Positions 27,701 through 35,381 of a DNA stretch of 64,000 nucleotides are shown piece by piece. How positions within the stretch are numbered: the stretch's first letter is position 1; each line of letters begins with the position of its first letter. Location: contig JAQFVV010012420.1 of assembly GCA_028023455.1 (NCBI GenBank), forward strand, positions 9,319,194 to 9,383,193. Reading direction: 5' to 3'. A program made the translations under genes and the position numbers. The notes below the pieces were generated by a model. The model did not search any database. It worked only from the letters and a program-made list of their open reading frames with translations, and was not told the DNA's origin. Origin of the DNA: Epiperipatus broadwayi. Taxonomy: Eukaryota > Onychophora > Udeonychophora > Euonychophora > Peripatidae.

Positions 27701-30700
27701 ATCTATCACCTGTCATTAGGCAAACCTTAAATAGACAACAACAACAAAAAACATCAAAAGAAAAAACAATTATTGGTACTGTAGTTTATCCCTACATACC
27801 AGGAATAGCAGACAAATTATCAATATAACATCAGAATAGCCTTCCAGAGCCACACCACAGTACAAGAAATTTTACCATCTACAAAGCCTAAATTTAATTA
27901 AATATTGAAAAGCAAAAACTGCATTTATGAATTATCATGTGAATGTGAAAACTTATTGAAAAGCAATAGTAAGAGCACAAACTGATGATTAGAAAAGAGA
28001 AAACAGATGTATCTAAAGTAAGCAAACCATGTATGTACCAATGAACATATATTCAATTGGGAAAATACAAAAATATTGGATAGAGAGGAAAAGGTACAAA
28101 GAAGAAATTTCAAAGAAGTTACTCACATAGCAATTGCAAATAATCCCAGAAGTCAACCTAGCATAACTATACATTATGTCTGGAAACCATTAATTAACTT
28201 TGCAAATAAGTGAAGAAATCAGGAGGAACCTTATAGATAAATGTATGAAATTTCTATTAAACTGTTGTTTTTGGTAGAATGACTCATTTGGTTAAAGCAT
28301 TATCTTAAAATTCAGTTTTCAAAAATGTAAAGGTCCAGGTTTGATTCCATTGCTTGTAGTGTCACTGGTCAGACCAGCAATACCTGAAGAAAATAAAAAT
28401 AATATCACTTAAAACTTTAAACCTGTGTGTTATTACTAACAGTTGAATGTTATTGGAAAATTTAAATAAAGTTTAAATTTTTCCAAAGATATTCAATATT
28501 TAATACTACTTTTTTAATATATATATATATATTTAATAAACCAAAAATGCCAGTAACTAACTAGTCATGCATATGTAAATCCAATACATATAGCAACATA
28601 TACAAACAAACCTGCAGTAAATATTTCAATAATCATAGTCATTATAAAAAATGAGATTATTTATGTTCTATCCATCTCTGATTTTATAAAGACCATATAT
28701 GTAATCCATGACAAATAATGGAATAAAATTTTCAACTGCTAAGAAATTTAAAAGCTTACTATAAACCACCCAACAATTAAATATTTGAAATTAAGAGTTA
28801 TAATTAATCCATTTATAATATCTTTCAAAGAAATTACTATATCATCACCAATAATAATTGATCATACTTATGAGTATAGCTAATCTAACACCAAAAAAGG
28901 AGGAAGAAAAGAAAGGGAGAGATAAAATCTGCTCTAGAAATGAGTTTTGCAATGACTATACAAAACAATCTGTGAACCTATATCAAATGTGCTAGTCCAT
29001 TTTTCTGTTTTCTTGAAATTTTATGGTGAAATCTTTTAATTTTTTTAGCATAAAACTTTTCTTTCTAAAATATTTCAACACCATGTCTAATTGTAGCTCT
29101 CTAATGTATTCATTACTCTGCCCTATCTTTCCAATGAAAACAATTGAGATAGTATTTCTTTAGAAAGTCTTTGAGATAAGCCTTATAAAATAGATATTCA
29201 AGTTCACTATAAAACACTGTTTGGAAGTCTTGCATTGTTATTTGTTTTATTTATCCAATACAATGAAGGTGTGATTTTACAATAGTGGACTCTATAATAT
29301 CATATCCATCAAGTTGATGAACATGTTGATTGGTTTTATGATCTTTCCATTGTATTATTAAAATCTTATAGAGCATTCTTAAATAAAACTTTTCTAAAGC
29401 CTTCTCATTTTCATACAATAAATTAAGTAAAATAGCAGTTCTATATATAAAGTTAACTTGGTTGCAGTACTTATTTTTGGTGATAAAACTATATTTTAAC
29501 TTATAAAAGCAGCACCTTAGAATCTGTACTGTATCTCAACATCGAAGTTCACCTTTCTCTTTAAAAAACAATCAAGTTATTTAATCTGATTTACATTCTC
29601 AAGTTGTGAGTTAAAAGTTGTTGAGGATTTTTTTCCCCATCACTGGCTGAAAAAGAACTTTAGTTTTTTTGGACATTAATTAATAAGCTAAAATATTTAT
29701 GTGTAACATTAAAAACGTTGAATACATTCTATAAATCTTCTTTTAAATTTGCAAAAATAGCACAGTCATCGGCTTATTGTAAATCAATAAAAATCACATG
29801 ATCACTATTTCTTATGCTTGCTTATAACAGTTATTAAAACAGACAAAACTCTCTATATGTATTGCTACTCAGTGCAAGCCAGAGTAATCAATGGATGCCA
29901 GAAAGCTTGTGCATAAAATCCCCATCTAGTACCTACTCATCCAGTATCCTCAGACTAGTTTCTGGCTTATGGCCTTCGTCAGTGAGGAGCCTTGGATCTG
30001 AGAGCACTGCACCTAGATCTTGGGATCTAATGCAACCCTCCAGCAGCCACCTTTTATCTCTACTTAACTACAAAACTATGAGTCTTAAATTGAAAACACT
30101 ATAATATTTTCAATCCAAGCTCATCACCTTATATAGTCATATAGGTCTGAACTCAGTTCAGTACCTATACATTTTGGGGTCTTAGGGTGAAAACCAGTTC
30201 AATAAAGAAAATATTATTTTTATATAGTTGTTTTATTTCAATTGTGTTTAGCTATTATAATATGATGTAATAAATTTTTTGTTTTATATAATTAATACTT
30301 TATTGAAATATAATTTGTTGTTATTATCATTAGCATATTTTGTATTTAAAATCAAAAAAATATATATAAATATATAAATTGTTTGCGAAAATTTTATTCT
30401 ACATAAAAGTGCAACTAGGTCTTAATGGGAGAATAATGACAGTTGCAATTGTTTAAAACTATTTTGGTTTGTATTTAACTTGTTTAAGTTTAAATGAATC
30501 AATGAATAAAGAATGATATATATATAAAATGTTATCAAAAAAAATGAAAAAAAGTTTATACTCACAGTTAATAGAAAACTTTCCCCAGAAGTCTTTATAA
30601 AATTGTTCTTGGTTCAAGCCCTTTAAGTTACATATATATCAATCCATCAGTCTTAAAATCTGCATTTGCAATTAAAATAATTTTATGTTTATTGATTCCT

Positions 30701-33700
30701 TGATGTTTAATAAAGAAAAAAAAATTTTTTTATTTCTTTTTAAAAAAAAACATTCATAAGAAACGCAAATTTTATTGTTACAAGTATAATGAAATAATGG
30801 AAATAGTGATAAGTCCTTACCAATTGCACCCTTACTTGATTTAAAGTCTAAATTGATCAAATTTTTGAAAGTGAGTTTTTTGTATACTTTTAATTTGAAG
30901 ATGTTTTAAATAAAAAAATTTTGTTTGTTTTTGATTTGATTTATTAAAAGAAAAAAATATCATTTAAACTTATTTATTTTTTAGAATTTAATTGATTCAT
31001 TAAATAAAAGATAACATAATCCAAGAGATAGAAAAATTATGGTGGTAACTGGTAAAAATGAGAGGACATGACTAGAAAATATAAAAGGGCTTAATTAATC
31101 AAAAGATGATTTTTTAAGCTAGTTTGGAAGAGGGATGAGAATTGTATTCATATCTCAAGAAAAAATTGTGTTCCAGTTTTTTTTTTATTCAAATGATAAA
31201 CTTCTTAAATATGAAAGAGTAAAAAAGCCTTTATTTCCCTAAAGTTCCTGAGGAGTTATTTTAGTTGGGTTTTAAGTGCTAGAAGTCTACACATATGCAG
31301 AATGGAAAATTAAATTTCCATCATGTAGATGCTAAATATCAATACTATTTAATGGATATGTCTATACAAAGAGTCTATTATTACTATGATAAAATGCTGT
31401 AATTATTATAAATTAAGACTGAAAATGTTTTTCATTTTATATCAAAATGTGAAGCTTCACTCTTACTCAAGAAAGAAAAAAAATTGTTAGCAAAATGAAT
31501 ATATATATATATAAAGCAGGTGCTAGAAGTCTACACATAAGCAGAATGGAAAATTAAATTTCCATCATGTAGATGCTAAATATCAATACTATTTAATGGA
31601 TATGTCTATACAAAGAGTCTATTATTACTATGATAAAATGCTGTAATTATTATAAATTAAGACTGAAAATGTTTTTCATTTTATATCAAAATGTGAAGCT
31701 TCACTCTTACTCAAGAAAGAAAAAAAATTGTTAGCAAAATGAATATATATATATATATATAAAGCACCTGAGAAATATAAAGTATATTTGTTTGATTTAG
31801 ATTAGTAAAGTGCTTTCTAAATTAGTAATGACAAGAAATATTGCTCTTTATTAAAATTATATTTCATAGGAATATTATTTTTTTTATTTATGTAAATAAA
31901 TGTATGTATATAGTTATATATATTTATGGAAAGATTTTATTTAAATAATTATTTTTTTAAAAACAAACAAAAAGAATAGACAAACATATTGTGAATTTAG
32001 GGATAAACAAGAAATAAAATTTTTTTGGATTATTTCTAAAAGTTATGTAATGCATTTTTAAAAAAAGAAAAAAGAGAGCATCAAGCTTGTTTGAACAATT
32101 ATCCAGTTTTGAATATATAAGAGAAATATATATATTATTTAAATTAACACTTAAAATGTTTTATAAATGTTTGTTTTCTTATAAACTTATCAAGAAATAA
32201 ACTAGGTTTACAAAAAAAACGGTGTAAAAAAAAATTATCATAGTGTAAATTTAAATATTATCTAAGACATTCGAGTAAATATATGTGTGTGTATATATAT
32301 CTTGTGCAAAGCTATCTGAAGATCAACATTTTATTATTATATAATTGTGAATTTTAAGTATTGTTTGGGATAATTCAGGCAAGATAATCTGTGCTTTTAA
32401 TTAAGCATGGAAAATGGATGTATGATTGATTATGTGAAATCAAATAGGATATCTATACATATTGTTCAAGTGTATATTCATTTTGGAACAGAAATTGATG
32501 ATGAGAATATATTATTATGAGGTTTATAAGAATAAAATGTTATGCTAAGAAATAATGAAATCTAATATTCAATGATTAAGAAAAGTATTTTTTTGCGAAA
32601 AGAGGCTATACCACTTAATTTTAAGAAAAAAGTTTATTAAATTAAATAATATAAAAAATATGATTATATTGAGTCAGTGAAGATTTTAAAATAAGTCAAC
32701 TTTGTTAATGTATATATGAAGTAATAGTTTGAAGTTACATTAAATAAAGGATGTGAAATGATGTTTTTGAAGTTAGGTGAAATAAATGTGCAGCAGTCAT
32801 TTAAAACTAGATGTTTCTGAATTGATTTATTCATTTGAACATGTCGATTTTGATGTAAGAGTTAGCAATTAGCATTTATGTATTTAATGATTAACACTTG
32901 ATATCTGTTTGTTATCGTAGGTTTAATCATTAGCACATTATAACTATTCAAGAAAATTATTTGTATATCTAAAGATAATAAAATATTAATAATTAAAATT
33001 ATAAGTTTTCCTTATATACCTAAAATGTTAATATGCTTCAGCACAAGATATGATTAAATAGGATGTGAATATATCTCATGTTCTGTCAGCACATATGTCA
33101 TGGAACATTGTAATATCTTAAGAAATAAATTGAAAATAAAACCTGCGGTTATTAGAGATAATGAAGAGATAGGTAAGATTATTGACATCATAAATTGAAT
33201 GAAAATGACATATTATGGAGTATTCTGGTTGGAATTATATGTACCTTATTATACTTACATAATAATAATAATAAAATATATATACTTATTTAATTTGTTT
33301 TGTGTAGTTTATTATTTTAGATAACCTTGAGTTGGAGGTGGAATTATCCACATGAAAATCATGAAACCAATTCCAGTCTAAAAATTTATATTGTGTCTAG
33401 ACATGTATTCATTTTTTTATAGAATCATTTAGATGGTATTAAAGTAATGATGATCACTTTTAAAATGCACTCATTTCACTTTATTTGTTTCATGTTGATA
33501 AATAGTTCATGAAGATTAAGAAGCAACTACCTAATCATAAATGCATATGTACATTGTTGATTTTAGTGGGAAGATAAATGACTTCAGTGTTAGGCTAACC
33601 TTTACAATATATACAATATTATGTTTAAAATAGAAACAGGAATTTACTCTATTATTTTGCTCTACTAGATCTGTGTATTGTAAACTTAAATAATTAATAG

Positions 33701-34449
33701 ATACCAGATGCTTCTACCATATTTATTCTATAGAGTAGTTTTGGCTATTTGTTAATATTGAAATGTGTACTCTTATAATGTATTACATTTAATTATAATA
33801 ATGTTATTATTTTGTTGTTTTTTTATTATTATTCTAGTTATTTTATAGCTATTGTTTATTGATTTATATTTTTTAGAGTACTGTTCTTTCCAACTCATCA
33901 TCATCATCTTCCAGCACCCAACCTCTGACAGGTTTAGCAAGTTTGGCTGCTAATCTCAGTGGAAAAGTTATATCTTTGGGTTCTAAATCATCATCAGGCA
34001 TTAAGTCTTCTCATAAATCGGGCTCTTCATCATCCTCAGGTCCCACTTCAGGAAAATCATCTTTACAGCTTAATGTTAGTTCTAGTATGTCATTTTCAAA
34101 ATCCCAGTCTTCAGGAGTTTCTGTTCAGAAGTTTGGTGGATTACTATCATCTCTTTCAAATACTACAGTCTCAGGAAAATCTGCAAGTGGGAATAGTAGC
34201 AGCAGTAACAGTAATAATGGAAGTAGTGGAAATAGTAATAGCAGTAGCAGTAACACTAGTAGTAATAGCAGTAATAACAGTAGCAATAATTCTAAAGCTA
34301 ATATCCTAAGTTCAAACTCATCCAGTAGCAAGCAGAATAATAATAACAGTAATAGCAGTAGTTCATTAATGTCTGCAGACAAACGTTTACAGATGATGAA
34401 GAAAAAAGCAGCAGCAAAGATGCAAGAAAAAAGAAGACTGTCCAAATGA
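11999..34449 (+). CDS. INTS12: Integrator complex subunit 12, spliced, 5' end missing
   Basis: Four exons joined in frame give about 283 residues of INTS12, a PHD-finger subunit of the nuclear Integrator complex that acts with RNA polymerase II in snRNA 3' processing and promoter-proximal termination. Seen here: the second half of a C4HC3 PHD finger (CQEC, LYH, EC, WYCTRC), a basic Ser/Lys linker with [10 protein letters not shown], a long Ser/Asn/Gly-rich stretch, and the conserved C-terminus [17 protein letters not shown]. Vertebrate INTS12 has about 460 residues, so roughly the first 150-170 residues, including the N-terminal helix and first CxxC, are not in view. The exon order, phases (1 base, then 0, 0, 0) and GT/AG sites are consistent. 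Introns are 3178, 4507 and 13913 bases and full of transposons. The three later exons show no stop or frameshift, so the gene looks functional. Confidence 0.93.
12066..15243 (+). other. INTS12: INTS12 intron, no clear insert
   Basis: The 3178-base intron runs from GTAATG to AAAG. It is very AT-rich with TA-rich runs, and no element with coding remains was recognised. Short pyrimidine-rich and TATATA stretches at 12720-12990 are low complexity only. Confidence 0.7.
15244..15336 (+). CDS. INTS12: INTS12 exon: PHD finger, last part
   Basis: The acceptor is AAAG at 15240-15243 and the donor is GTAAGT at 15337. Thirty-one codons read [20 protein letters not shown] then [11 protein letters not shown]. 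The Cys of EC is ligand 6 and CTRC provides ligands 7 and 8, completing the C4HC3 finger. The phase is 0 at both ends. A longer open frame (15142-15447) runs through both splice sites but only this core is conserved. Confidence 0.95.
15706..15740. repeat. (TA)n(TG)n microsatellite
   Basis: A run of TA dinucleotides passes directly into a run of TG dinucleotides within the INTS12 intron that starts at 15337, followed by a poly(T) run near 15752. Confidence 0.9.
16150..16545. repeat. Short inverted repeat around a 47-bp tandem duplication
   Basis: The left arm (about 16150-16222) contains TTCTCAAGTAAAATTCACTT and GAAATAGCCTTCCCAT. The right arm (about 16470-16540) holds the reverse complements in matching order. 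Arms are roughly 70-75 bases and imperfect. Inside, a 47-bp unit beginning CATTAATTTCATGAAGACAT is present twice in tandem (16374-16420 and 16421-16467). It could be a small palindromic element or two inverted element ends. No coding sequence was recognised. Confidence 0.65.
17085..17345 (-). repeat. Hammerhead-bearing repeat family, partial copy
   Basis: This is a diverged, 3'-truncated member of the ~440-bp family seen best at 49508-50801. It shares the ATGATCA...CTTATGCTT start, GGCAAAACTCTCCATA, AATCAATGGATGC, CATAAAATCCCTATC and the hammerhead-like block. On the minus strand 17231-17290 reads CTGATGA, then GAAAC, TA and GTT. The base at the cleavage position is T instead of C and stem II is disrupted, so activity is doubtful. 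It runs straight into reverse-transcriptase sequence at about 17345. Confidence 0.7.
17345..17720. mobile_element. RTE-like LINE fragment with internal inversion
   Basis: At 17345-17425 the minus strand encodes the polymerase active-site block [15 protein letters not shown]. From about 17430 the plus strand continues with [20 protein letters not shown], then [33 protein letters not shown], the next conserved stretch of the same protein. The two halves meet head to head in the active-site region, as in 5'-inverted LINE copies. Stops and frameshifts are present in both halves. Confidence 0.75.
17721..18654. other. Intronic AT-rich stretch
   Basis: No coding remnant or repeat could be identified between the inverted LINE fragment and the next RTE fragment. 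Confidence 0.6.
18655..19560 (-). mobile_element. RTE/BovB-like LINE, 3' part
   Basis: The minus strand gives, in order, [19 protein letters not shown] (near 19380-19440), [60 protein letters not shown] (19083-19370), then across frameshifts a C-terminal block with [31 protein letters not shown] and [12 protein letters not shown]. This is the post-active-site and C-terminal half of an RTE-type reverse transcriptase. The 5' part is missing. It lies in the INTS12 intron that starts at 15337, antisense to the gene. Confidence 0.85.
19844..19963 (+). CDS. INTS12: INTS12 exon: linker after PHD finger
   Basis: Forty codons lie between a CATCTAG acceptor (ending 19843) and a GTATTG donor at 19964. 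The translation starts [20 protein letters not shown] and ends with [15 protein letters not shown]. AxKTQK just after the PHD finger and the FKRxExK segment match the vertebrate protein, which supports the exon although it is low in complexity. The phase is 0 at both ends. Confidence 0.9.
19964..21064 (+). other. INTS12: INTS12 large intron, first kilobase
   Basis: This is AT-rich intron sequence after the GTATTG donor. No element with coding remains was recognised before the Penelope-like array. The 35-base T/TA run at 19997-20038 is low complexity. Confidence 0.6.
21065..22359 (-). mobile_element. Penelope-like element copy A, 3' part
   Basis: The minus-strand protein segment at 21661-22212 starts [20 protein letters not shown] and continues with [32 protein letters not shown] and VYPYIPGM, the region after the polymerase core of Penelope-like reverse transcriptases. 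It is followed at 21471-21653 by [17 protein letters not shown], the GIY-YIG endonuclease signature, and [20 protein letters not shown] 138-bp segment is duplicated in tandem (21601-21738 and from 21739) and the first copy is slightly altered, which breaks the frame. Beyond the stop are a tRNA-like module (about 21330-21420) and a CTGAAGA...GAAAC motif (about 21255-21300). The polymerase part continues at 23816 after an LTR insertion. Confidence 0.9.
22360..23815 (+). mobile_element. Apparent solo LTR inserted in Penelope-like copy A
   Basis: This 1456-bp segment starts TGTAACGTTT and ends AAACGTTACA, and is flanked on both sides by ATAT (22356-22359 and 23816-23819). The Penelope-like sequence resumes exactly after it, so the 4-bp duplication and the insertion limits are well supported. 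TG...CA ends with a 4-bp duplication fit an LTR of the Ty3/gypsy kind. Inside, GATATAAAAAGG at about 22727-22738 could be a TATA box and GCAATAAAAG near 22915 a polyadenylation signal, giving a plus-strand LTR. There is no coding sequence and no second LTR. A short non-coding DNA transposon with a 10-bp terminal repeat is the alternative. Confidence 0.7.
22727..22738 (+). promoter_or_regulatory. TATA box of the solo LTR
   Basis: GATATAAAAAGG lies about 370 bases from the LTR start and about 185 bases before a candidate AATAAA. That is the expected order for U3/R, but it is inferred from spacing only. Confidence 0.5.
23816..24100 (-). mobile_element. Penelope-like copy A, polymerase segment
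   Basis: This is the continuation of copy A beyond the LTR. The minus strand encodes [37 protein letters not shown] and CPPKVWLRY, the palm region before the catalytic block of a Penelope-like reverse transcriptase. The catalytic YVDD that should follow WLRY is split off by the LTR insertion. Upstream, a 39-bp unit (13 codons, consensus like [13 protein letters not shown]) is present about three times in frame at 23975-24095. At about 24100 it meets copy B head to head. Confidence 0.85.
24101..25600 (+). mobile_element. Penelope-like element copy B
   Basis: The plus strand encodes [20 protein letters not shown] and [12 protein letters not shown] (24111-24293), then a frameshifted stretch with [13 protein letters not shown], followed at 24364-24918 by [20 protein letters not shown] and [19 protein letters not shown], and finally [18 protein letters not shown] (24881-25207). 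The active site reads LICC-like (tgatatgttgttgat) rather than RYVDD, and the GIY-YIG motif is shortened to [10 protein letters not shown], so the copy is inactive. A stretch with GAAATTGAAGGACTCAGGAG is duplicated in tandem (25130-25280). After the coding part come a tRNA-like module (25319-25400) and a CTGAAGA motif (about 25434). It ends tail to tail with copy C. Confidence 0.88.
25601..26756 (-). mobile_element. Penelope-like element copy C, diverged
   Basis: The minus strand shows [33 protein letters not shown] and [16 protein letters not shown] (26427-26708), followed by damaged endonuclease sequence. The tail region (25640-25900) again holds a tRNA-like module and a CCTGAAGA motif in reverse. 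It is more decayed than copies A and B and probably older. Confidence 0.8.
26757..28505 (+). mobile_element. Penelope-like element copy D, longest polymerase part
   Basis: This copy reaches further into the reverse transcriptase than the others. It reads [30 protein letters not shown] (usual form YGLPKIHKPNFPLRPI), then [11 protein letters not shown]-like and [15 protein letters not shown] (27115-27160), [17 protein letters not shown], and frameshifted post-polymerase and endonuclease blocks to about 28210. A tRNA-like module follows at 28275-28350 and a CCTGAAGA motif near 28382. Many stops make it a dead copy. It shows what the intact family sequence around the 39-bp repeat of copy A should look like, namely a single unit. 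Confidence 0.85.
28506..28899. other. Intronic AT-rich spacer
   Basis: This follows the Penelope-like array within the large INTS12 intron. Beyond a TA run at 28517-28532 I see nothing. Confidence 0.6.
28900..29784 (-). mobile_element. Non-LTR retrotransposon fragment (ADDCAIFA type)
   Basis: Read on the minus strand from 29784, the segment starts with [16 protein letters not shown], the polymerase active site (29750-29774). Across frameshifts it gives [54 protein letters not shown] and, near 28950-29060, TRHGVEIFxxKRxM-like sequence. The order matches the last third of a common invertebrate LINE whose usual forms are [16 protein letters not shown] and VNIDDEIQYRI. It is heavily decayed. It abuts the hammerhead-bearing repeat at 29785. 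Confidence 0.7.
29785..30190 (-). repeat. Hammerhead-bearing repeat family, near-complete single unit
   Basis: About 400 bases match the family unit at 49508-49951, from CACATGATCACTATTTCTTA through AATCAATGGATGCCAG, the hammerhead-like block, AACCCTCCAGCAGCCACC and the terminal TTCAGTACCTATACATTTTG. It is a single unit, not a tandem. Its hammerhead block is the best preserved in the window and reads on the minus strand, antisense to INTS12. Confidence 0.8.
29939..29997 (-). ncRNA. Type I hammerhead ribozyme-like motif
   Basis: On the minus strand the order is stem I 5' side ATCCA-AGGC-TCCTCA, core CTGACGA (29976-29982), stem II with GGC pairing GCC across a CATAA loop, GAAAC (29958-29962), a 2-base loop TA, GTC (29953-29955), then stem I 3' side TGAGGA-TAC-TGGAT. 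Stem I pairs 6 bp plus 5 bp around an internal loop, all Watson-Crick. Stem III is the minimal 2-bp type known from Penelope-linked and retrozyme hammerheads. One oddity is that the bases flanking stem II next to the core are A and A, where a G-C pair is usual. Cleavage would fall after the C at 29953. Activity is inferred, not shown. Confidence 0.6.
30191..31275. other. Intronic AT-rich stretch
   Basis: Nothing recognisable; low-complexity A/T runs only. Confidence 0.6.
31276..31765. repeat. 244-bp tandem duplication
   Basis: The unit starting GTGCTAGAAGTCTACACATA occurs at 31276-31519 and again at 31520-31765. The copies differ by very few bases plus a few extra TA repeats at the end of the second, so the duplication is recent. 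Each unit ends in a (TA)n run followed by AAAGCA, which may have mediated it. It is non-coding and lies in the large INTS12 intron. Confidence 0.95.
31766..33876 (+). other. INTS12: INTS12 large intron, last 2 kb
   Basis: AT-rich intron sequence up to the TTTTTTAG acceptor. No element was recognised. Confidence 0.6.
33877..34449 (+). CDS. INTS12: INTS12 terminal exon, Ser/Asn-rich C-terminus
   Basis: The acceptor is TTTTTTAG ending at 33876. The exon reads [20 protein letters not shown] onward for 190 codons to TGA at 34447-34449. [13 protein letters not shown] resembles the TGLxxxA segment of vertebrate INTS12. The middle is a Ser/Asn/Gly tract (34190-34350) made largely of AGT/AGC/AAT codons. 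The last 22 residues, [20 protein letters not shown] and the final two residues SK, match the conserved basic C-terminus of INTS12. The antisense Leu-rich ORF over this exon is a shadow of the Ser codons. Confidence 0.95.
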   Translation, partial: STVLSNSSSSSSSTQPLTGLASLAANLSGKVISLGSKSSSGIKSSHKSGSSSSSGPTSGKSSLQLNVSSSMSFSKSQSSGVSVQKFGGLLSSLSNTTVSGKSASGNSSSSNSNNGSSGNSNSSSSNTSSNSSNNSSNNSKANILSSNSSSSKQNNNNSNSSSSLMSADKRLQMMKKKAAAKMQEKRRLSK

Positions 34450-35255
34450 AAGGAATTGTTTTCATTTTATTTTAGTGCTATAAGCATACACATTAGTTTC
34501 TCTAAACCTACAATAAGCTTTCTCTCTATCATTTTGGTCTTAAAATGGATTAACTGTATATCAAATTTTTAACTGCAAAAATATAATTGAAAGGTCTCAT
34601 AATGATTTACTTGGTTATTCTTAAAATTTAGTGGGTTTTGAAATAGGCCATTGAGAATTTTTTCATTTTATATGTAGGATCTTGCTGATTATTTTATATT
34701 TTTGTTTATAATTGTAATAGATTTTATCGGTCTTAGTTTTCTGATCTTGTCTTTATTATTTTAAAATGGTAGATGTTAAATGGAATAATTTTTAAAAATA
34801 TTTTTTAAGTTTAAAATTGTTGTATTTATATTATTTTAATTAATTTTTTTAAGTTCATTGTATTTTTCATTATCATTTGTCAATAATTATATAAGCTTTA
34901 CTCTAAGCAAGTTCATGTTTCTTGCATGATTAATTGCATCATAGAGTCATAACTCCAAATAATCATAAATTGAAATATTAAAAAAAATGGTGATAAATTC
35001 TGAGAAAAAATTATTTATATGTAAGTACATATTTTCAAATGTTATTCTTAGCTCAATGTATTTTTCACTTTGGCTCAATCATATTACAGCTATCCATCAG
35101 CCCAGAAGTCAGACCAAACTTTCTCATTCTAGATGCATTTTTGAAACATACAGTTCAGTTTTTTTATGTGAAAAAGACATGAGTAGCTCAAATTATAATT
35201 TTAACTTCATATACATTTTTTTTTATTTAGATATGCTTTTAACGTCATATATATA
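34450..35255 (+). other. INTS12: INTS12 3' UTR and downstream flank
   Basis: There is no AATAAA close to the stop codon. ATTAAA at about 34978-34983 is the first plausible polyadenylation signal I notice, giving a UTR of roughly 550 bases, but this is a weak call in such AT-rich sequence. Confidence 0.4.
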
Positions 35256-35381
35256 TTTCAAACTTCTATTTTTTTTTTTTAAACTTCAAAGCATTGACCA
35301 GGAAGTGAACCCAGGCCAGCCACTTGGAAGGCAGCTATGTTAACCGCTAGGCCACCAATGCTTGACTTCAACTTCTATTTC
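35256..35381 (-). mobile_element. Retroposed tRNA-Gly with poly(A) tail and target duplication
   Basis: Read on the minus strand, this is a target-site copy (AAATAGAAGTTGAAG), a 72-base tRNA-Gly-like body, a tail of a few bases and about a dozen A's, then a second target copy (AAATAGAAGTTTGAA). The direct repeats differ by one base insertion. This is the structure of a LINE-mobilised RNA copy, either a processed tRNA pseudogene or a minimal tRNA-headed SINE. Confidence 0.75.
35290..35361 (-). tRNA. tRNA-Gly(TCC)-like pseudogene
   Basis: The minus strand starts GCATTGGTGGCCTAGCGGTT and has anticodon loop CTTCCAA with anticodon TCC. The acceptor stem pairs GCATTGG with TCAATGC (one G-T). The anticodon stem GCTGC/GTGGC pairs with two wobbles. 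The T stem has one T-T mismatch and box B reads GGTTCACTTCC instead of GGTTCGANTCC. The damaged box B and the retroposed context argue for a pseudogene. Confidence 0.7.

Noticed and set aside
29862-30104. 80-codon Ser-rich ORF in the hammerhead-bearing repeat
   Set aside because: Other copies of the repeat do not keep this frame; there is no sign of coding constraint.
34125-34445. 106-codon Leu-rich ORF on the minus strand
   Set aside because: It is the antisense of the Ser/Asn codon tract of the INTS12 terminal exon; TCN/AGY runs read backwards give Leu codons.
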